This document shows, one piece after another, positions 23,191-35,407 of a stretch of 64,000 bases of DNA; within the stretch, counting starts at the first letter, position 1; each line of letters starts with the position of its first letter. The DNA is taken from assembly GCA_000827265.1 (NCBI GenBank), contig KN834781.1:207406-271405 (forward strand), in the 5' to 3' direction. The notes below the pieces were generated by a model, which did not search any database, was not told the DNA's origin, and worked only from the letters and a program-made list of their open reading frames with translations. This stretch comes from Collybiopsis luxurians FD-317 M1 (taxonomy: Eukaryota > Basidiomycota > Agaricomycetes > Agaricales > Omphalotaceae). Both the position numbers and the translations under genes were made by a program.

Positions 23191-25613
23191 TTTATCGGGG
23201 AGTAAACTCAGACTAGTTTTCGATTCGCTGGTATATTTGTTATGATATGGAAGTTCTATGTTATCTAGAACCATGCCTCTATGTAGTTGAGCCTGTATAT
23301 TCCCGTACTTACCTACCTAAGCACTCGAGCCTGAGGTGTACAAAGAAGCCAGGTCATCTTAGAATTTACCGGAGCGATCTGTACCACACGCTCGCCACAC
23401 GCTGGACCATTTAGGCCCTTTCGATGGAGTGCGGAGTATGGTAATTTGACATTATCTGGTTACCGTGCCACAACCTTCAGTGCTACTCTTCTCCAGTCGT
23501 TCTGGTCCTGGTTTGTTGAACTCTGTAATTCGTTGAACTCTGTAAAATGAGGAACGTGCCCGGGCGGATTTCTCAAAGTCTCCGTGTGTGCGAAGTTGTA
23601 CTTATTTTTTTCTTTATCTTTTTGAAACGAGGTTCTAGTAGAATAATCACTCACCTCGAGTCAATTGAAGTCATTCTTTGGTGCGGGAGAGCTCAATTAA
23701 ACTCAAAGCTACTTGAGGTTGCTGAATGCATATGCTATCTATTAGAACGGGAAGTTTACGATGTGAACGATGCAGAGGACCCTATACTGCTACATATCTT
23801 TACGTTTTTTGACTCAATCCAGCAGTTAAAATTACACTGGGGAATCAAGGCCCAAGATTCAAAGTGACCAGGTTGCGCAGCGGATACATTTGATAAGAAC
23901 GCAAAAACGGGACCTAGCTTGATTATCACCATTCTGCGCATTGTGGATTCTAGCGAAGTTCATCCACCTCTTCAATTTGCCTCCTGCCCGCCATTGCTCG
24001 CGATCACTAGTTTGGTCCCGGTGCTTCGCTACGCCGAGGGTAGTCTCCACGACACCACCTGGCTACCAGGACAGAGTACATACTCACGTACATTCCATTA
24101 AAGGCGGGACTCATTTCACACATTTTCGGCTTTGTGCGAAGAACTTTTTTTTGGGACACCAGCGACACAATGGTCATGGTACGTTATCAGACTAAGTACT
24201 AAGTACCGGTATACATACTTACGAACATTACAAGGCGGGACCAGCTCCAAGAATTTCGAAGGACTTTCCTTGTGGCAGTGATTACACAGTAATAATATAG
24301 TATCCTATCCTTTGGCAGCGTAAAGCGAGCCTGGCATTCGAATATATGCTGTCTTCAGAGCTCGTTGCTCATTCTGAACAGCTCGGGCTTTCTTTTTAGA
24401 TGGCCCTATGCATATAGCTTGTCCACGGAGGAGATCAAAAAACATCAGATATATGCTATTCTCGTAAAACGTTGCACCCTGGCGTCGGCACTCAAATGCG
24501 ACCGAGATACATCGTTGATTTGTCGCGCGCTTGTTGGGACAAATCACTGGTTAGAAAACTGCCCTTCCGTGATCTACCTCTACTTAGACGGAGGGCACAT
24601 TTACGCCTTGCGTAAGTTATCAGGAAAGTCATGGGAGTTCTCGGGGGCGTTGCATGTTCGTCTCCCGTCCCCCCTTCACTTTGCTTACCCACAACATTTT
24701 GCTTTTCTGCCTCCAGCATGGGACTTGGATTCAGAGTTCACTATAGGAGGATAATTTGAGTGATATAAATCATCTTCGGCACCTCCAATTCTCTATTTAA
24801 GATATATATACATATATGCCATATACATCCACGAGATCGACGCTGAATTCCCATACAATATATATAGTAGCAGGGTGGCGTCTTTTTCGGCAAGTGGTGA
24901 TAGTTTGCCTCGCAGATGTTCCACTCACTTCTACATATCTACGTACTTATTCGACCAATAAAAGCTTTGGATCTAAATTTCACAGTTCTGTGGCAGCGCT
25001 GGAGATTTTAACAGCGCTGAAGGAGCCTGAAACTGGAACTACAAACTTGATCCGAATTTAGAACCATTGTTGTGACCGAGTACGTGTATTGGATCTAGCA
25101 CATCAGTAACAGTGTTCCATTTCAAGGCAAAGACTTCGCGGAATATAAGATACAATATATTAGTTATAGGTAAGTTATACAATATGGCTACAAAAAATCA
25201 TGGTATTTAAACGAACGGCCGTGCTGTGAATGGATACATATGTACAATTCAGATTGATACAAAGGAATTGGGCTCGGATATACATGCAGTACATGGATGT
25301 GCCGATCTTTCAACAACGTCTTTGTACGTCTGACGTCCAGAATCACAAACGTAATATTATTCGTTTGAGAAATGCGTAAACACGATGCCTCTTCTACTTT
25401 CACGGACCCTGGGGGACTGACGGCACATGAGAGATGCGATAATGCAACGGAGATGTGTGCGTTGACGAAATTTGGATTTCACGACGTCACTGCACTAGCA
25501 GCACGGCGTCCATAGATCCTATTGGAGATTCCAAGCCGGAGGGCGACAGGACCCTTTGGGCTCATGGACAGAAAGAATGTTCTGCGCTTTTGCTGATTGT
25601 AGAAACTATGGAG
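23191..25613. other. 2.4-kb intergenic region
   Basis: Only short frames without motifs, such as 24365-24754 (+). Two related short stretches, CAAGGCGGGACCAG-like near 24230 and TAAAGGCGGGACTC-like near 24099, hint at an old small repeat. No RNA gene recognised. Confidence 0.4.
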
Positions 25614-27890
25614 TCAAATGGCGGCCATGATCAGTGCGCGTTCCTGCTCCACCTTCCTAGCGTGATCACCTGCGGGTGGACGGACCAGAGTTTAAAAAGG
25701 TAAGAGCTATGAGCGAATGGTATACTTGCCTGCCAGAGGAAAAAATGCACTCAAGGTCTTCATGGCATTTACGAGAACATCTAGCTCCTGCTCCAGTGCA
25801 TAAACCGGAAGCGGGGCTGAAACTGAAGCACCGGAGAGAGAGAGCATCTGAATGTATAATTTAGCCACAGTCGTCCAGCATGCCTGTAGCGCGAGGGTTC
25901 AGCCAGAAGTTAGTAGAAGAGGAAAATTGCACCTACACTCATTAGAGGATCTAGCCACTCGTAATCAGCCTGGCTCAGTTGCTTTATGAGACTCAGGACG
26001 TAGTTCGCAGCTTGAACGTTATCCATTTCCAAATTGTTCTTATTGAGATTTATGGTGCAAACGTTTGCGATGGTATGTATAGCGAGCAGTTCAACGTCGA
26101 GAAACGGAGCTTGACTCCTCCAAGGTTCAAAACCAGAAAACATTGGAAGACATGCGTGAAATCGTTGGAGAGCATTAGAGGTAGAAGTAAACTCGGCCCA
26201 ATTGGGATGTACAGCTGTGAACGGTTTCGGTAGATGTACTCGAGGGTCGCAGATGAACACTTACAAGAAGCAATTCGAAAGGTCCTTTCGTACAGTGCAG
26301 CAGCTTTTGCCTTCAAGGAGGGCATATAGACTGGGTTCCCCAATGGATCGAACATCCCAACGGAAGTAATACCGTCATCCTATTCAAAATACAATAGATT
26401 AGCCATCTGACGTCGCGAGGCAGTTATTTGCCACACTAACTAATGATGCATCGGGCCAGGGAGTCTTAATTCGTCCTTGATGGTGTTCTCCATCTGGTAA
26501 AGCGACCGGTAACCCGTTCGCGACGCTCCAACACCGATCTACCATGAAAACTTGCCAAAACGTTGATATTCGTTCTCGTAATTCGGCGGAGTCTTTTGGT
26601 GGAGTGGTGGCTATTGAAGCAGACGAGCCGGCGGCCGTAAGGGTCATTACCCCAGACGTGGTGGGATCGCCTGCAGAGGGTGAAGAGGATGAACTCTTGC
26701 TCTGGGAAACGTCTGTATACTGGATTTGATGTAAACCCAGGCCCACTGCGAGGCGTGCAGCCGAGAATGAATGACAATAACCTTCCAGAATTCGACTGTT
26801 CGCGTAAAGATATATCGCTAGAAGACTTGAGGCCTGCACCACGTCCACGAGACGATCCTGGTTATCCAGGGCAACAGTAATTTCACGTAAGGCCCTGGTA
26901 AGGAATGTCGACTCCAGTTCAGAAAAGTAAGGCGAACGGGCGAAATGGCAGGCGAGCAGATATATGGAATTCATGAGGGCTGGATGTGGTTCTGGTACAC
27001 CAGCCATTGATTCTCCGTTGGAAAGAATATCTAATCGAGTGGTATCGGAGAAGCACCAACATTGGTGTCGATGTGAGATAAAGATTTCCAGGCTGAAAAT
27101 AGTAACAAAAGAGTAAATGATATTAATCAGAATTGAATACCGCACGAAGATCAGAAGGCTACTGACAGGATTTTCTTGTTCTCGAAAGGTAACGGAGTCG
27201 ATGGATCCCAATGAGGCATGTCTGGAAACATAGAGTTGGGCATACCCGTGAATGGAGACATTTCGAAGGAAGACTCTCTACTGCCGGTAGCATTGTCCAT
27301 GTCTCCCCAGCTCTGACCCCCGGTGAAAGCGAAGGGGCTGCCAGGAACAGATAACGATAACCCCACTGAGGATGAGGACGAGGAACTAGATCCTTGGCTG
27401 GTAGAAGTTGAAGGCCATGCGAGACTGAGTGAAGCGCCACCAAGAGAAATCTGATTTTGATCCACGTCGCCTAATGCACCGACTCCAGGGTCAACCTGGT
27501 CGAAGAGACCAGGAGAGTCAGTGCTAGAAGAAGCAGAAGCAGCAGGATCCGATCCCTCCAACTCTTTGATTCTGTCCTCTAACATCGCTAATTTCTCCTT
27601 TAGCTTCTGCGTCCGGCTTTTCTGCCTCCGGTCCTCATATTCGCATTCTTCCGGTCGTTTCATTTTGGCGCAGGGGCTACAGACAGGCTTCTGACCATCG
27701 CATTTCTGCAAAATACTTAGTGTCTCGCTTGTCAAAACCCGATGGAAACGCACTAATTTCCTCTTCCTACAATGCAGCAAATGGGTTGGCCATCTTTTCA
27801 GTGATTAGAGGAGGAATAGAGAGCGCACCTGCAACTCAAGCACGCTAGACCACGCTGTAGAGGTGCACCAGATGTTTTCTTGGGAGGCAT
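25614..27890 (-). CDS. Zn2Cys6 transcription factor
   Basis: Model: 27890-27829, 27766-27754 (13-nt microexon), 27705-27167, 27092-26441, 26379-26265, 26214-25937, 25883-25730, 25669-25614; 622 aa. The DNA-binding domain has cysteines at residues 17, 20, 27, 34, 37 and 46 (CLSCRKRKLKCDG...VCSPC...C), followed by a short coiled coil (KLKEKLAMLEDRIKELEG), i.e. a Gal4-type binuclear cluster with dimerisation helix. A Ser-rich linker follows. The C-terminal half (HRHQC, LMNSIYLLACHFARSPYF, RLAVGLGLHQIQ, FMVDRCWSVANGLPVALPD) matches the fungal-specific transcription factor middle homology region. The last intron (25729-25670) uses a GC donor (GCAAGT). It acts in the nucleus; target genes cannot be inferred. 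Confidence 0.9.
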
Positions 27891-30800
27891 GGACACTGTT
27901 TGAGATGGCGACGGTATGTTTCAAAAGACATTGCGCAAGCGCCTAGTTGTCTGTTTTATACCAATACCTTGGTCGGCAACTAAATCGCGATATCAGTCCG
28001 CGAGTTTTGATATTTTTTTGATCCTGGCAACCCTGATTTACCATGTTTAGACATCAGAGCTCCGTGGAGGCCGTACTGATTTCCGGAGAGGGAAAACAAC
28101 AAACAACAGCTGTTGAATCGCGTTGACATGAAGGGAAGACAAATGTATTCAGACCATGTATTAATTGAACGCCTTTTCGATTGAGACTTCATATGCTGGT
28201 CATAGAACCTCTCAAAGCCCCCCAAAGAGTCTCTATCTTCCACTCTAGCCTTCAAGTTCCGGTCAACGAAATTTCGAAATTCCAGTCAATGATGCGAGGG
28301 CACAGAACGCACCGGTTATCCGTTCTATTAAGCGTGCCAATTCAATTTTGCAATCTGCCAAATTTAGTTCACAAGGCTCACTCTAGCTGTAAGACTGTTC
28401 CTTCTTCGTCTCGACTGACAATATCATTATCAAAACGAAGCTGTTTTGAAGATTGGATAGGCTCATTACTGGTCCGTTCAAAGGCCTCATTCCATACATA
28501 CCGGAGAAAACAATTGACCGTACGAGCAAAATGATCGACGGTCTGGAATAAATGAGTGCATTCACAACCGAGGAACGCGCAGAGATATAAATGAATTGTG
28601 ATGGAAATGTAGGCATGTTCATAGTTTCAAAGGATCCCCACATTTGAGAGCCAGAAAGATTCTGACTGACTTGACACACATCGCGTGGAGGGCGCGATGG
28701 TATCAATGATACCATCTGGTTACGGCGGGGGATGTAGGAAACAAATCTCTCCTAGATACTATGAGTATCCAATCGTCGGCTGATTACATGGTACGGAGAA
28801 CCAGACGGAACAGACATGCGTTGCTATTACCTCTACATTGACACCCTGGCACCGGAACTTTCTGGCATGCCCATACTTTTTCCAGGAAAAGCAATTTGGG
28901 GGAAGACGGTTTTCTAAGTATAAGTGCTATCACTCACAGATCCCGTGCTTGACAGAACTTGAACAGCGATTCAGCGCCGCAATTAACGAAAAACCATTTG
29001 GGTAAAGAGAACTTTACTTTACCTGGTCTGGAAGCCTTCAAAGTCAAGTCTCACATGCTCGGTTCATCCTCGTTTCATGAAACGAGTGCCCCATGCTTCA
29101 AGGGCAAACGGCGCTTCTCGCGGATTTTCCGAAGGGTTCTTCTGGGAATTTTGTGGTCACGACTCGATTTATTTATGGATCAACGATAGCCAGTATAAAA
29201 CTACCTGTGGATCTTTAATTGAAAATTTGACGGTTAGGCGATTTTTCTGCTTACATGTACGACCGTTAACAGCGGATGAAATGAACTGAGTCGCTGTACG
29301 TCTACACTGCGAAAGAAAAAAATTGCTTAAGCTGCATGACGACATGCTAGTAGAAAGACTGACTCACGAAAGACTGACTCACGCAGACTCGATGCAGGCC
29401 TCGGCAAACCGCAGACATGCCAACGTCTTTCCTATTTCAGCATAAGGGCTGGCAGATACCACTGAACAGCTTCCACTTCTAGCCATACTGTTTAAGTCGC
29501 GAAGCAATCTTCGAGATCGAAAACAATGTCGATGTATACTCTGCTAGGAACGAATTGAATTCGTACAGTCTCTGGTCGATGTTGAATAGGATGCCCCTGG
29601 GAAGTAACCATCAGGTTAATAGCTTGATGTGGATCTGTTTGTTGGAAGAGTATGAAGATGTCCACAAGAAGACGACGGGAGTTGCACGAGAGCAATCAAA
29701 AGTTCAAGCACCAATACCTTGTGGCGGTGATATATGTACTGTATAGTCGCGTTGACCACAGATAGAAGTCGGCGAGTATCGGAGACGTTCATTTGAGATC
29801 TGATGGCAAGTGAGTCAGGATACTAAGATCCCAGCTCTGTTATGCGGGAGCCACGATACGAGATGCCTGGAATGATCTACGATTCTGCCCTGGCGGGCTT
29901 TCCAGTCTGGGTCTTACCCACGCCACTCTTCTCAGCGCCACGTCCTTATCGCAACATGAGCATATGGTGCCTACCAGGGATATCATGGCCTCGGTGAGTG
30001 GAGAGTCAAGAATCTCGTTCGTAAGAGTAAGAACGATAAAGTTTGAGAAGAGAGTGGCGTCGCGGGAGTTAATCCTATCGGCAATCACATGAGGTGACAA
30101 GTCGCGCCAGCTTGTGTCACACATTTTCGTCTCTCTCACCATCGCGGTCCTGGAGGTTGACCGGTCCTCTGTGATCTTGCTTGAATACACTACAGCGAGG
30201 TAGCCTACAATCGTCTAGCTACTGGCCTGATAGGCTTATTGAATTGCGCCAATACAGTGCCATAGTAAGTATCTGAATTTGCCCTGGAGCACGTCGCGCT
30301 TTGACCGACAGACTGTGATGACCGAAGCCGTTGAATCACGTATCCTCAACACAAGATCTTATGGAGTGTTTCCGGATATTATTCCAATGGCGAAAAACAT
30401 CGCATGGTAAACCGATGTCGTGGTAAACTTGCTACTTAGCTTTACCAGCCTTCCAGGTGCCGGAACTGCAACCATTTGAAAAAACAACTCCGTAATCCCG
30501 TTTGTGCTTAGATGTTTGTTCCATGACCAGATAATGGGGATAGCATTTATGCAGATCTACCCTCTCTTCAATTGGTTCCAGTTTTCTAGTTTCCCTACAT
30601 TCGTGTTTGCAGAAAGTCTATCAAGCTTATTCAACTAACTGCCAACCCTCTGTTCCAACTCAAATCCCGCTGCTTTCGAGCATTAGCTTCAGTTGAGAAT
30701 TTGGTTCTGAATGAATGGGCAGTACTGTTACGTGGTGAGTCTGCGGTTTTGCGGTCGCATTACTGTTAATTCAATTCAAGAATTCAATATTTGACTATGC

Positions 30801-31309
30801 TGCCTTCCCAGCCTCGCTGCAGCAATTCTTTACTGGATTCACCCAACATTGAAAGAATGGATTCTGCTCGCTCGCAGGCATTCGGTAACGGCGTCTAATT
30901 TAATGCCGCCGCGGACGCAAATAAGACGCCGGCGGTGAGGCCCACGTGTTTCGGTTAATCCAATCGATTTATCTTCCTCAACAGCTTTCAAAGTCCTTGG
31001 TAAGTAAAAGCATTCTGAGGAAGATTCATCTGCTCATACCTGGCTAAACTTCAGCTAGAATCAAGAAGAACCCAGACATCGTGGAAACCTGCACGATTTA
31101 ACGGGTTGTTTTTAATAATCTTCTCGGCTATAGGGTTCTTTGTCCATCCAAGAGATTAAAGGCCTTTTTTTCGGGAAGGGCGAATACTCTTTCGAACATT
31201 GGTGCGTAATTACACACATGGGGCTTTCATAGTGCCAGGCCTGATCCTCAGAATTCAGTTTCCTAGTTTGGAAAAGACTCGGGTTGAGTCAGACTTCAAA
31301 TAACTAATC
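27891..31309. other. 3.4-kb intergenic region
   Basis: Divergent promoter space for the Zn2Cys6 gene (left) and the Gly-Met-rich gene (right). Frames such as 29840-30190 (-) show no family motif. A short direct repeat of GAAAGACTGACTCAC occurs twice at about 29353-29383. No RNA gene recognised. Confidence 0.4.
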
Positions 31310-33000
31310 ATGGCCAATGAAATGTTTATTCCGCCTCTGGGAACACCTCAATCCCCACGTAATCCTCCCGTACTTCCAGCTACAGGTCACGCAACTCCTC
31401 CTGCCTGGGCCGCAACCCCAGCCACGCCAGGCCAATATCCAATGTTTAACAGTCCAGTAACTGGGACGCCTTATATCCCCCACCTCACTCCGGCGGGCTC
31501 AACCCCTTCAGTGTTATCCAGAGGCACACCATACAACCCTCCACCAGTCCTACCTAACGGGTACTCAGCGGATTATTCGGGATATCCCAATTTTAATGCT
31601 ACCCCGAACTGGACAACCACTCCCATGGGACCTCCACCCGGCGCTTGGCCACAACCGCACCCCTCTCCCTGGCACGCATCGCACGGTGCGCCACCGCCCG
31701 GCGGTGGAGGAACTCCATGGGGCAGAATGAATGCCCCACTCCCGGGAGGGCCGCTGCCGCCGACAATGGGAATACCGCCGCCGCAGGCTGGATGGGGCCC
31801 ACCTCCACCAATGCATGGGGGATTCCCGCCTCCGATGATGCCTGGTGGTCCTTGGGGTGGGATGGGCGGTGGAATGGGCGGTGGAATGGGCGGCGGAATG
31901 GGCGGTGGAATGGGCGGCGGAATGGGCGGCGGAATGGGCGGCGGAATGGGCGGCGGAATGGGCGGAATGGGCGGAATGGGTGGAATGGGTGGGATGGGCG
32001 GTGGGATGGGCGGCGGGATGGGAGGGGCATTCGATATGTCGGGCATGGGAGGTGCTCTACCTCAACCGTTGGCGAGAGCGATAGGCGTCCAAGGTGACAG
32101 AATGGATCTAATGGACGAATTCGCTGCCGGTCCAAACTGTACGTTCCTCTCCCCACTCAATTTCTCTATTTAATCTCCTTCTCACTTCGATACCAATCGA
32201 CAGATGGACCGGTTCTCGAACCCTTCCTCACTCGCGTCCTCCGCGTCGTACCCAGACTCAACCCACTCATCCAACCCGCTCCGATGGAAATAGGCGACTC
32301 AGACCACCCCTACCTCAAGTGGAACATGCTCTGGGCCTCTAACATGGTCCAGCGGTCCTCGGACAACGCGCACACATCCTGGTCCGACGGACGCAAAAGC
32401 CCCGCCACCTTCCCCCGCGTGACCTCCATGCGCCTCCTCCCCAACCTCCTCCCCTTCACCATCGACGTATTCGCTCGTAACCCCGACGTCGGCGTCACCT
32501 GCGGCGACCTCATCGACGCCATCTCCGACTCGATGCGCAAACACGCCGGTCAGGCAGACTTTGACTCACTCCCTCCCGCGCGGAAGAAGGTCGTCTCGGA
32601 GGCGTATCGTCATAATCGGAGTCGGGCGCCTGGAGTACCCGGAGGTGCGCTCGGGGATGGGTTGAGGAGGTTAGACTTTTTGGGGTTGGAGACGATGTTT
32701 GGTGGGATTAGAGCGGATCCTGATTCTGTGAAGAGGGTTTGTGGGGAGCTTTTACCTTGTACGTGGATATTGGATTGTACGACGAGGTACCCGATGACGA
32801 GGGATGAGATCTCCGCGCATAACGCGCGGGAGGAGGCTCTCAGGTTGGAGGCGGAGGAACGAGAGAATGAGAGGAGGGATGAAGAACGGAGGAGGGATGA
32901 AGAGCGGGAGGCGAGGAGGAGGAGTAGGAGACACAGTCGGGCTCCTACCGTTGCGACTGTGACGGATGACGATGACCGCTCGACAGTGACCGGTCGATGA
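31310..33000 (+). CDS. Pro/Gly/Met-rich protein with DUF6699-like C-terminal domain
   Basis: Two exons (31310-32138, 32204-33000), 541 aa. Residues 1 to about 180 are Pro/Thr/Gly-rich (TPATPGQYPMFNSPVTGTPY), then a GGM tandem run of about 60 residues. After YGPVLEPFLTRVLRVVPRLNPLI comes the domain: WNMLWASN, then LLPFTIDVFARNPDVGVTCGDL, then YRHNR and LRRLDFLGLETMFGGI. This order of motifs is typical of DUF6699 proteins, which are numerous in basidiomycetes and of unknown function. The C-terminus is an Arg/Glu-rich helix. A second gene with the same domain lies at 36.9 kb. Confidence 0.8.
31853..32027 (+). repeat. GGM-encoding minisatellite
   Basis: Imperfect tandem repeats of a 9-12 bp unit, GGAATGGGCGGC and GGAATGGGC, encode (GGGM/GGM)n. 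Synonymous variation (GGT/GGC, GGA/GGG) between units shows that it is not a recent pure expansion. Confidence 0.9.
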
Positions 33001-33926
33001 CAATGGATTTAGATTTGGATTTCATCTATGTACGACCCTGCATTTGCTTTACCTTTCTTGTCTTCTATCTGTTTTCCTTTAGTACTCGATTCCTCTATCC
33101 TGGATGCGTGTGTTTCGTTGTTTTCAGTGCTATGTATCTCTCGTCTGTACCTGTCTACCATATGTATCTTTATGTACCAATCATGCTGCGCTACCTACTT
33201 TGATGGGGTATATCCTCAGAGTTCTCGCCGAGGCACCACTAATGGGTCCATCAAACACAAGAGGGACGATGATGTATACCCTTGAAACAGAATCGATACA
33301 TTCTTCTAGCGAAATGAGAAGAAAAAAAAGTACATCCTTTTTGTACATGGCCTACTTCTGTATGTATGAAAGACCAAATGTCCTTGAGTCCGAGATGAAG
33401 AAGAAAAAAAAAACACCAAAAATGTAAGTACGACAAGGTCTAATGTGAGGAGTAAAGTATGAGTAGGGAAATTACTATCGGTATGGGCTTAAAACGATAT
33501 GCAATGTGATGATGGTCTGAAAAAAGAAACAGTCAGTACCGAAGTTTAGTCAGAGCAAAACGAAATTCAGAATAAAAAGGCAATATACAATTGTCCTCAT
33601 CGAGAATCGGAACAGGTCTGATAGGATATTCATCCTCGAAAAGATTGTCAACAACGAAGGCGTACTCACATTGTACAACTTGATGTTTTGTCGGTGGGTT
33701 GGCGTCATATGGGGTGATACTACAAGATTGGTTCGTTAGCACTGAGCAGAAGGGAACAAAGTAAAAGCAATCATTCAGATAAAAAGGCAATATAGAGTTG
33801 TCCTCACTGAAGTTCGGAACAGGTCTGAATGTGTATCATCACAAAAGCGAAAGCGAAAGGCAAGGAGAAAAAATAAGACGCAAGGAAATTCCACTCACCA
33901 AAAGGGAAAAAGGAAAAATACCCTAC
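33001..33926. other. intergenic with a 54-bp direct repeat
   Basis: Convergent 3' flanks of the DUF6699-like gene and the calcipressin gene. Two diverged copies of a segment of about 54 bp lie at 33568-33621 and 33776-33828; both contain AAAAAGGCAATATA and GGAACAGGTCTGA. Confidence 0.6.
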
Positions 33927-34763
33927 TCAAACAAACAACGCAGCTCGCATCGGAGGCATCGCCGTCACAGGTTTCCACTTGGTCCTAGCAGGAGCAGTCT
34001 CTCCATAGACCCAATCATCCTCATCCATCTCGTTATCTCCCCTTGCCGCTTCCCCATCGCAATCTTCCACATAAACACCAACACCTGACCCATCTTCCGG
34101 GTCCAGTAAAATTTCAGGTCCCTTGTGTTGCTGACCGTCCCGCTCCCGCTGCTCAATCTGCAGCTGTTGCAATGCAACCATGAGATCTTCAGCGAGCGGC
34201 GTAGCGTTCGGAGGTTCCTCTTTGATGGGCTCCCAGCCAATGGGTGGTGACCCGGGTGGGGATATAAGAAAGTTTTTCTCTAATTCGGGAGGACGAAGGT
34301 AATTTGCAGCAGGAATGTATGATGCTGAAGAGGACGTGAATGCGGAGGGTGGGATGATTGGATTGGGGTCGGCACGAAACACACGGAGCGTTACTTCAGA
34401 TCTGTGCAAACCAAGAAAAGTTATTTGAACGTGAACATTAAGCGTAGAGATGAGATAAACCAACCTGTCTGTTGTTCCACTAAGAACTATAGGATCGCAA
34501 GATCTTTTTGCGTGTTCTACGGCTTCATCGTCTGTATAAACGACTAGTATCCTTCCGAAAGCCGTCAAAGGGACCCATTGGTTGATTTCTCCGTATAAGT
34601 CAAAATGGTCACGAAGAACATTGAGAACGGCAGGATGGAAAAATTCTTTGGGCACCTGGGTTATAGCGAGAGAGTTTGTGGGTTTTTGAGGAGGAGCAGA
34701 GAACGTGGAATATGGTGAAGACGGCGTCGAGACGATAAAGGATGAGAGAGCATTCAACGACAT
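33927..34763 (-). CDS. calcipressin (RCAN) family calcineurin regulator
   Basis: Two exons (34763-34465, 34401-33927), 257 aa. The intron of 63 bp is in frame and open, but has good borders and interrupts a conserved region, so it is taken as spliced. The N-terminal RRM-like fold includes GEINQWVPLTAFGRILVVY. The diagnostic motif LRPPELEKNFLISPPGSPP at about residues 145-165 matches the FLISPPxSPP calcineurin-binding signature. Calcipressins bind and modulate the Ca2+/calmodulin-dependent phosphatase calcineurin in the cytosol. The C-terminus is acidic and has Gln-rich helices (QQLQIEQRERDGQQ). Confidence 0.93.
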   Translation of the reverse strand: MSLNALSSFIVSTPSSPYSTFSAPPQKPTNSLAITQVPKEFFHPAVLNVLRDHFDLYGEINQWVPLTAFGRILVVYTDDEAVEHAKRSCDPIVLSGTTDRLVYLISTLNVHVQITFLGLHRSEVTLRVFRADPNPIIPPSAFTSSSASYIPAANYLRPPELEKNFLISPPGSPPIGWEPIKEEPPNATPLAEDLMVALQQLQIEQRERDGQQHKGPEILLDPEDGSGVGVYVEDCDGEAARGDNEMDEDDWVYGETAPARTKWKPVTAMPPMRAALFV

Positions 34764-35407
34764 GGTAGTGGAGTGGATGATGAAAAAAACGGAAATTCGG
34801 CTGCAATTTTATGGGTTGGGTCGGCCTGGGAACAAATTGCCAAACATATCCTCAATGAGCGTGCACAGCTCGTCTCTGCGCAGACATCGCAGAGCCACAG
34901 GAAAAGGGATACGTGGTCTGTCGTAATAGTTAACGGATCCATAAGATTCTACAGCTTTTTTGCCAGCTAGGTTCATTTCACCCGTAGCCGACCAGCTCTA
35001 AGCAAACGTTAACATTTGCAATGATAGACGCTGTCATCATTCTCGAATCGAAAGTACTACAACCCTGCCTACTTCCTGACATCTCAGACAGCTGTAAACG
35101 CTCCTTAGTCAAGGCCGACCCTCGTACACATTCCCAAGTCGAAAGCTCTGCCCAGCAAAACTTCTCCAGTTCTCCTCCTCCGAAGATGACAAACTCCCAA
35201 GCGCGTAAGCGGCGCACCGACAAAAGCTGTCCGCTGCGGAAACCACAAATCCGGCACTACTTCTCCTTCCCTCCTGCCGACCTCGTAAGTATCCTTGATC
35301 CGATAGAAAAGAGCTGATCCTAAACTGAACATCTCCATGACCGAGGCGGGAAGAAAAGTCTTGACGTTCTCCTCGCTGTAAATACCATCCTAATCTGCCC
35401 TTGGCTT
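34764..35407. other. intergenic spacer
   Basis: About 640 bp between two minus-strand genes. An ATG-led frame on the plus strand ending at a GT near 35287 could be mistaken for an exon, but no partner exon fits. Confidence 0.4.

Noticed and set aside
24365..24754. Plus-strand frame of 129 codons as a secreted or membrane protein
   Set aside because: No coherent signal peptide or domain, and the surrounding sequence shows no coding periodicity that I could see.
29840..30190. Minus-strand frame of 116 codons as a gene
   Set aside because: No ATG start, no recognisable motif, no matching exons nearby.
31573..32156. Proline-rich minus-strand frames opposite the GGM run
   Set aside because: They are mirror frames of the GGM minisatellite with no start context or splice structure; the plus strand continues into a recognisable domain.
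35186..35290. Apparent first exon on the plus strand ending at a GTAAGT
   Set aside because: No downstream exon can be joined in frame, and it lies in the short spacer between two confident minus-strand genes.
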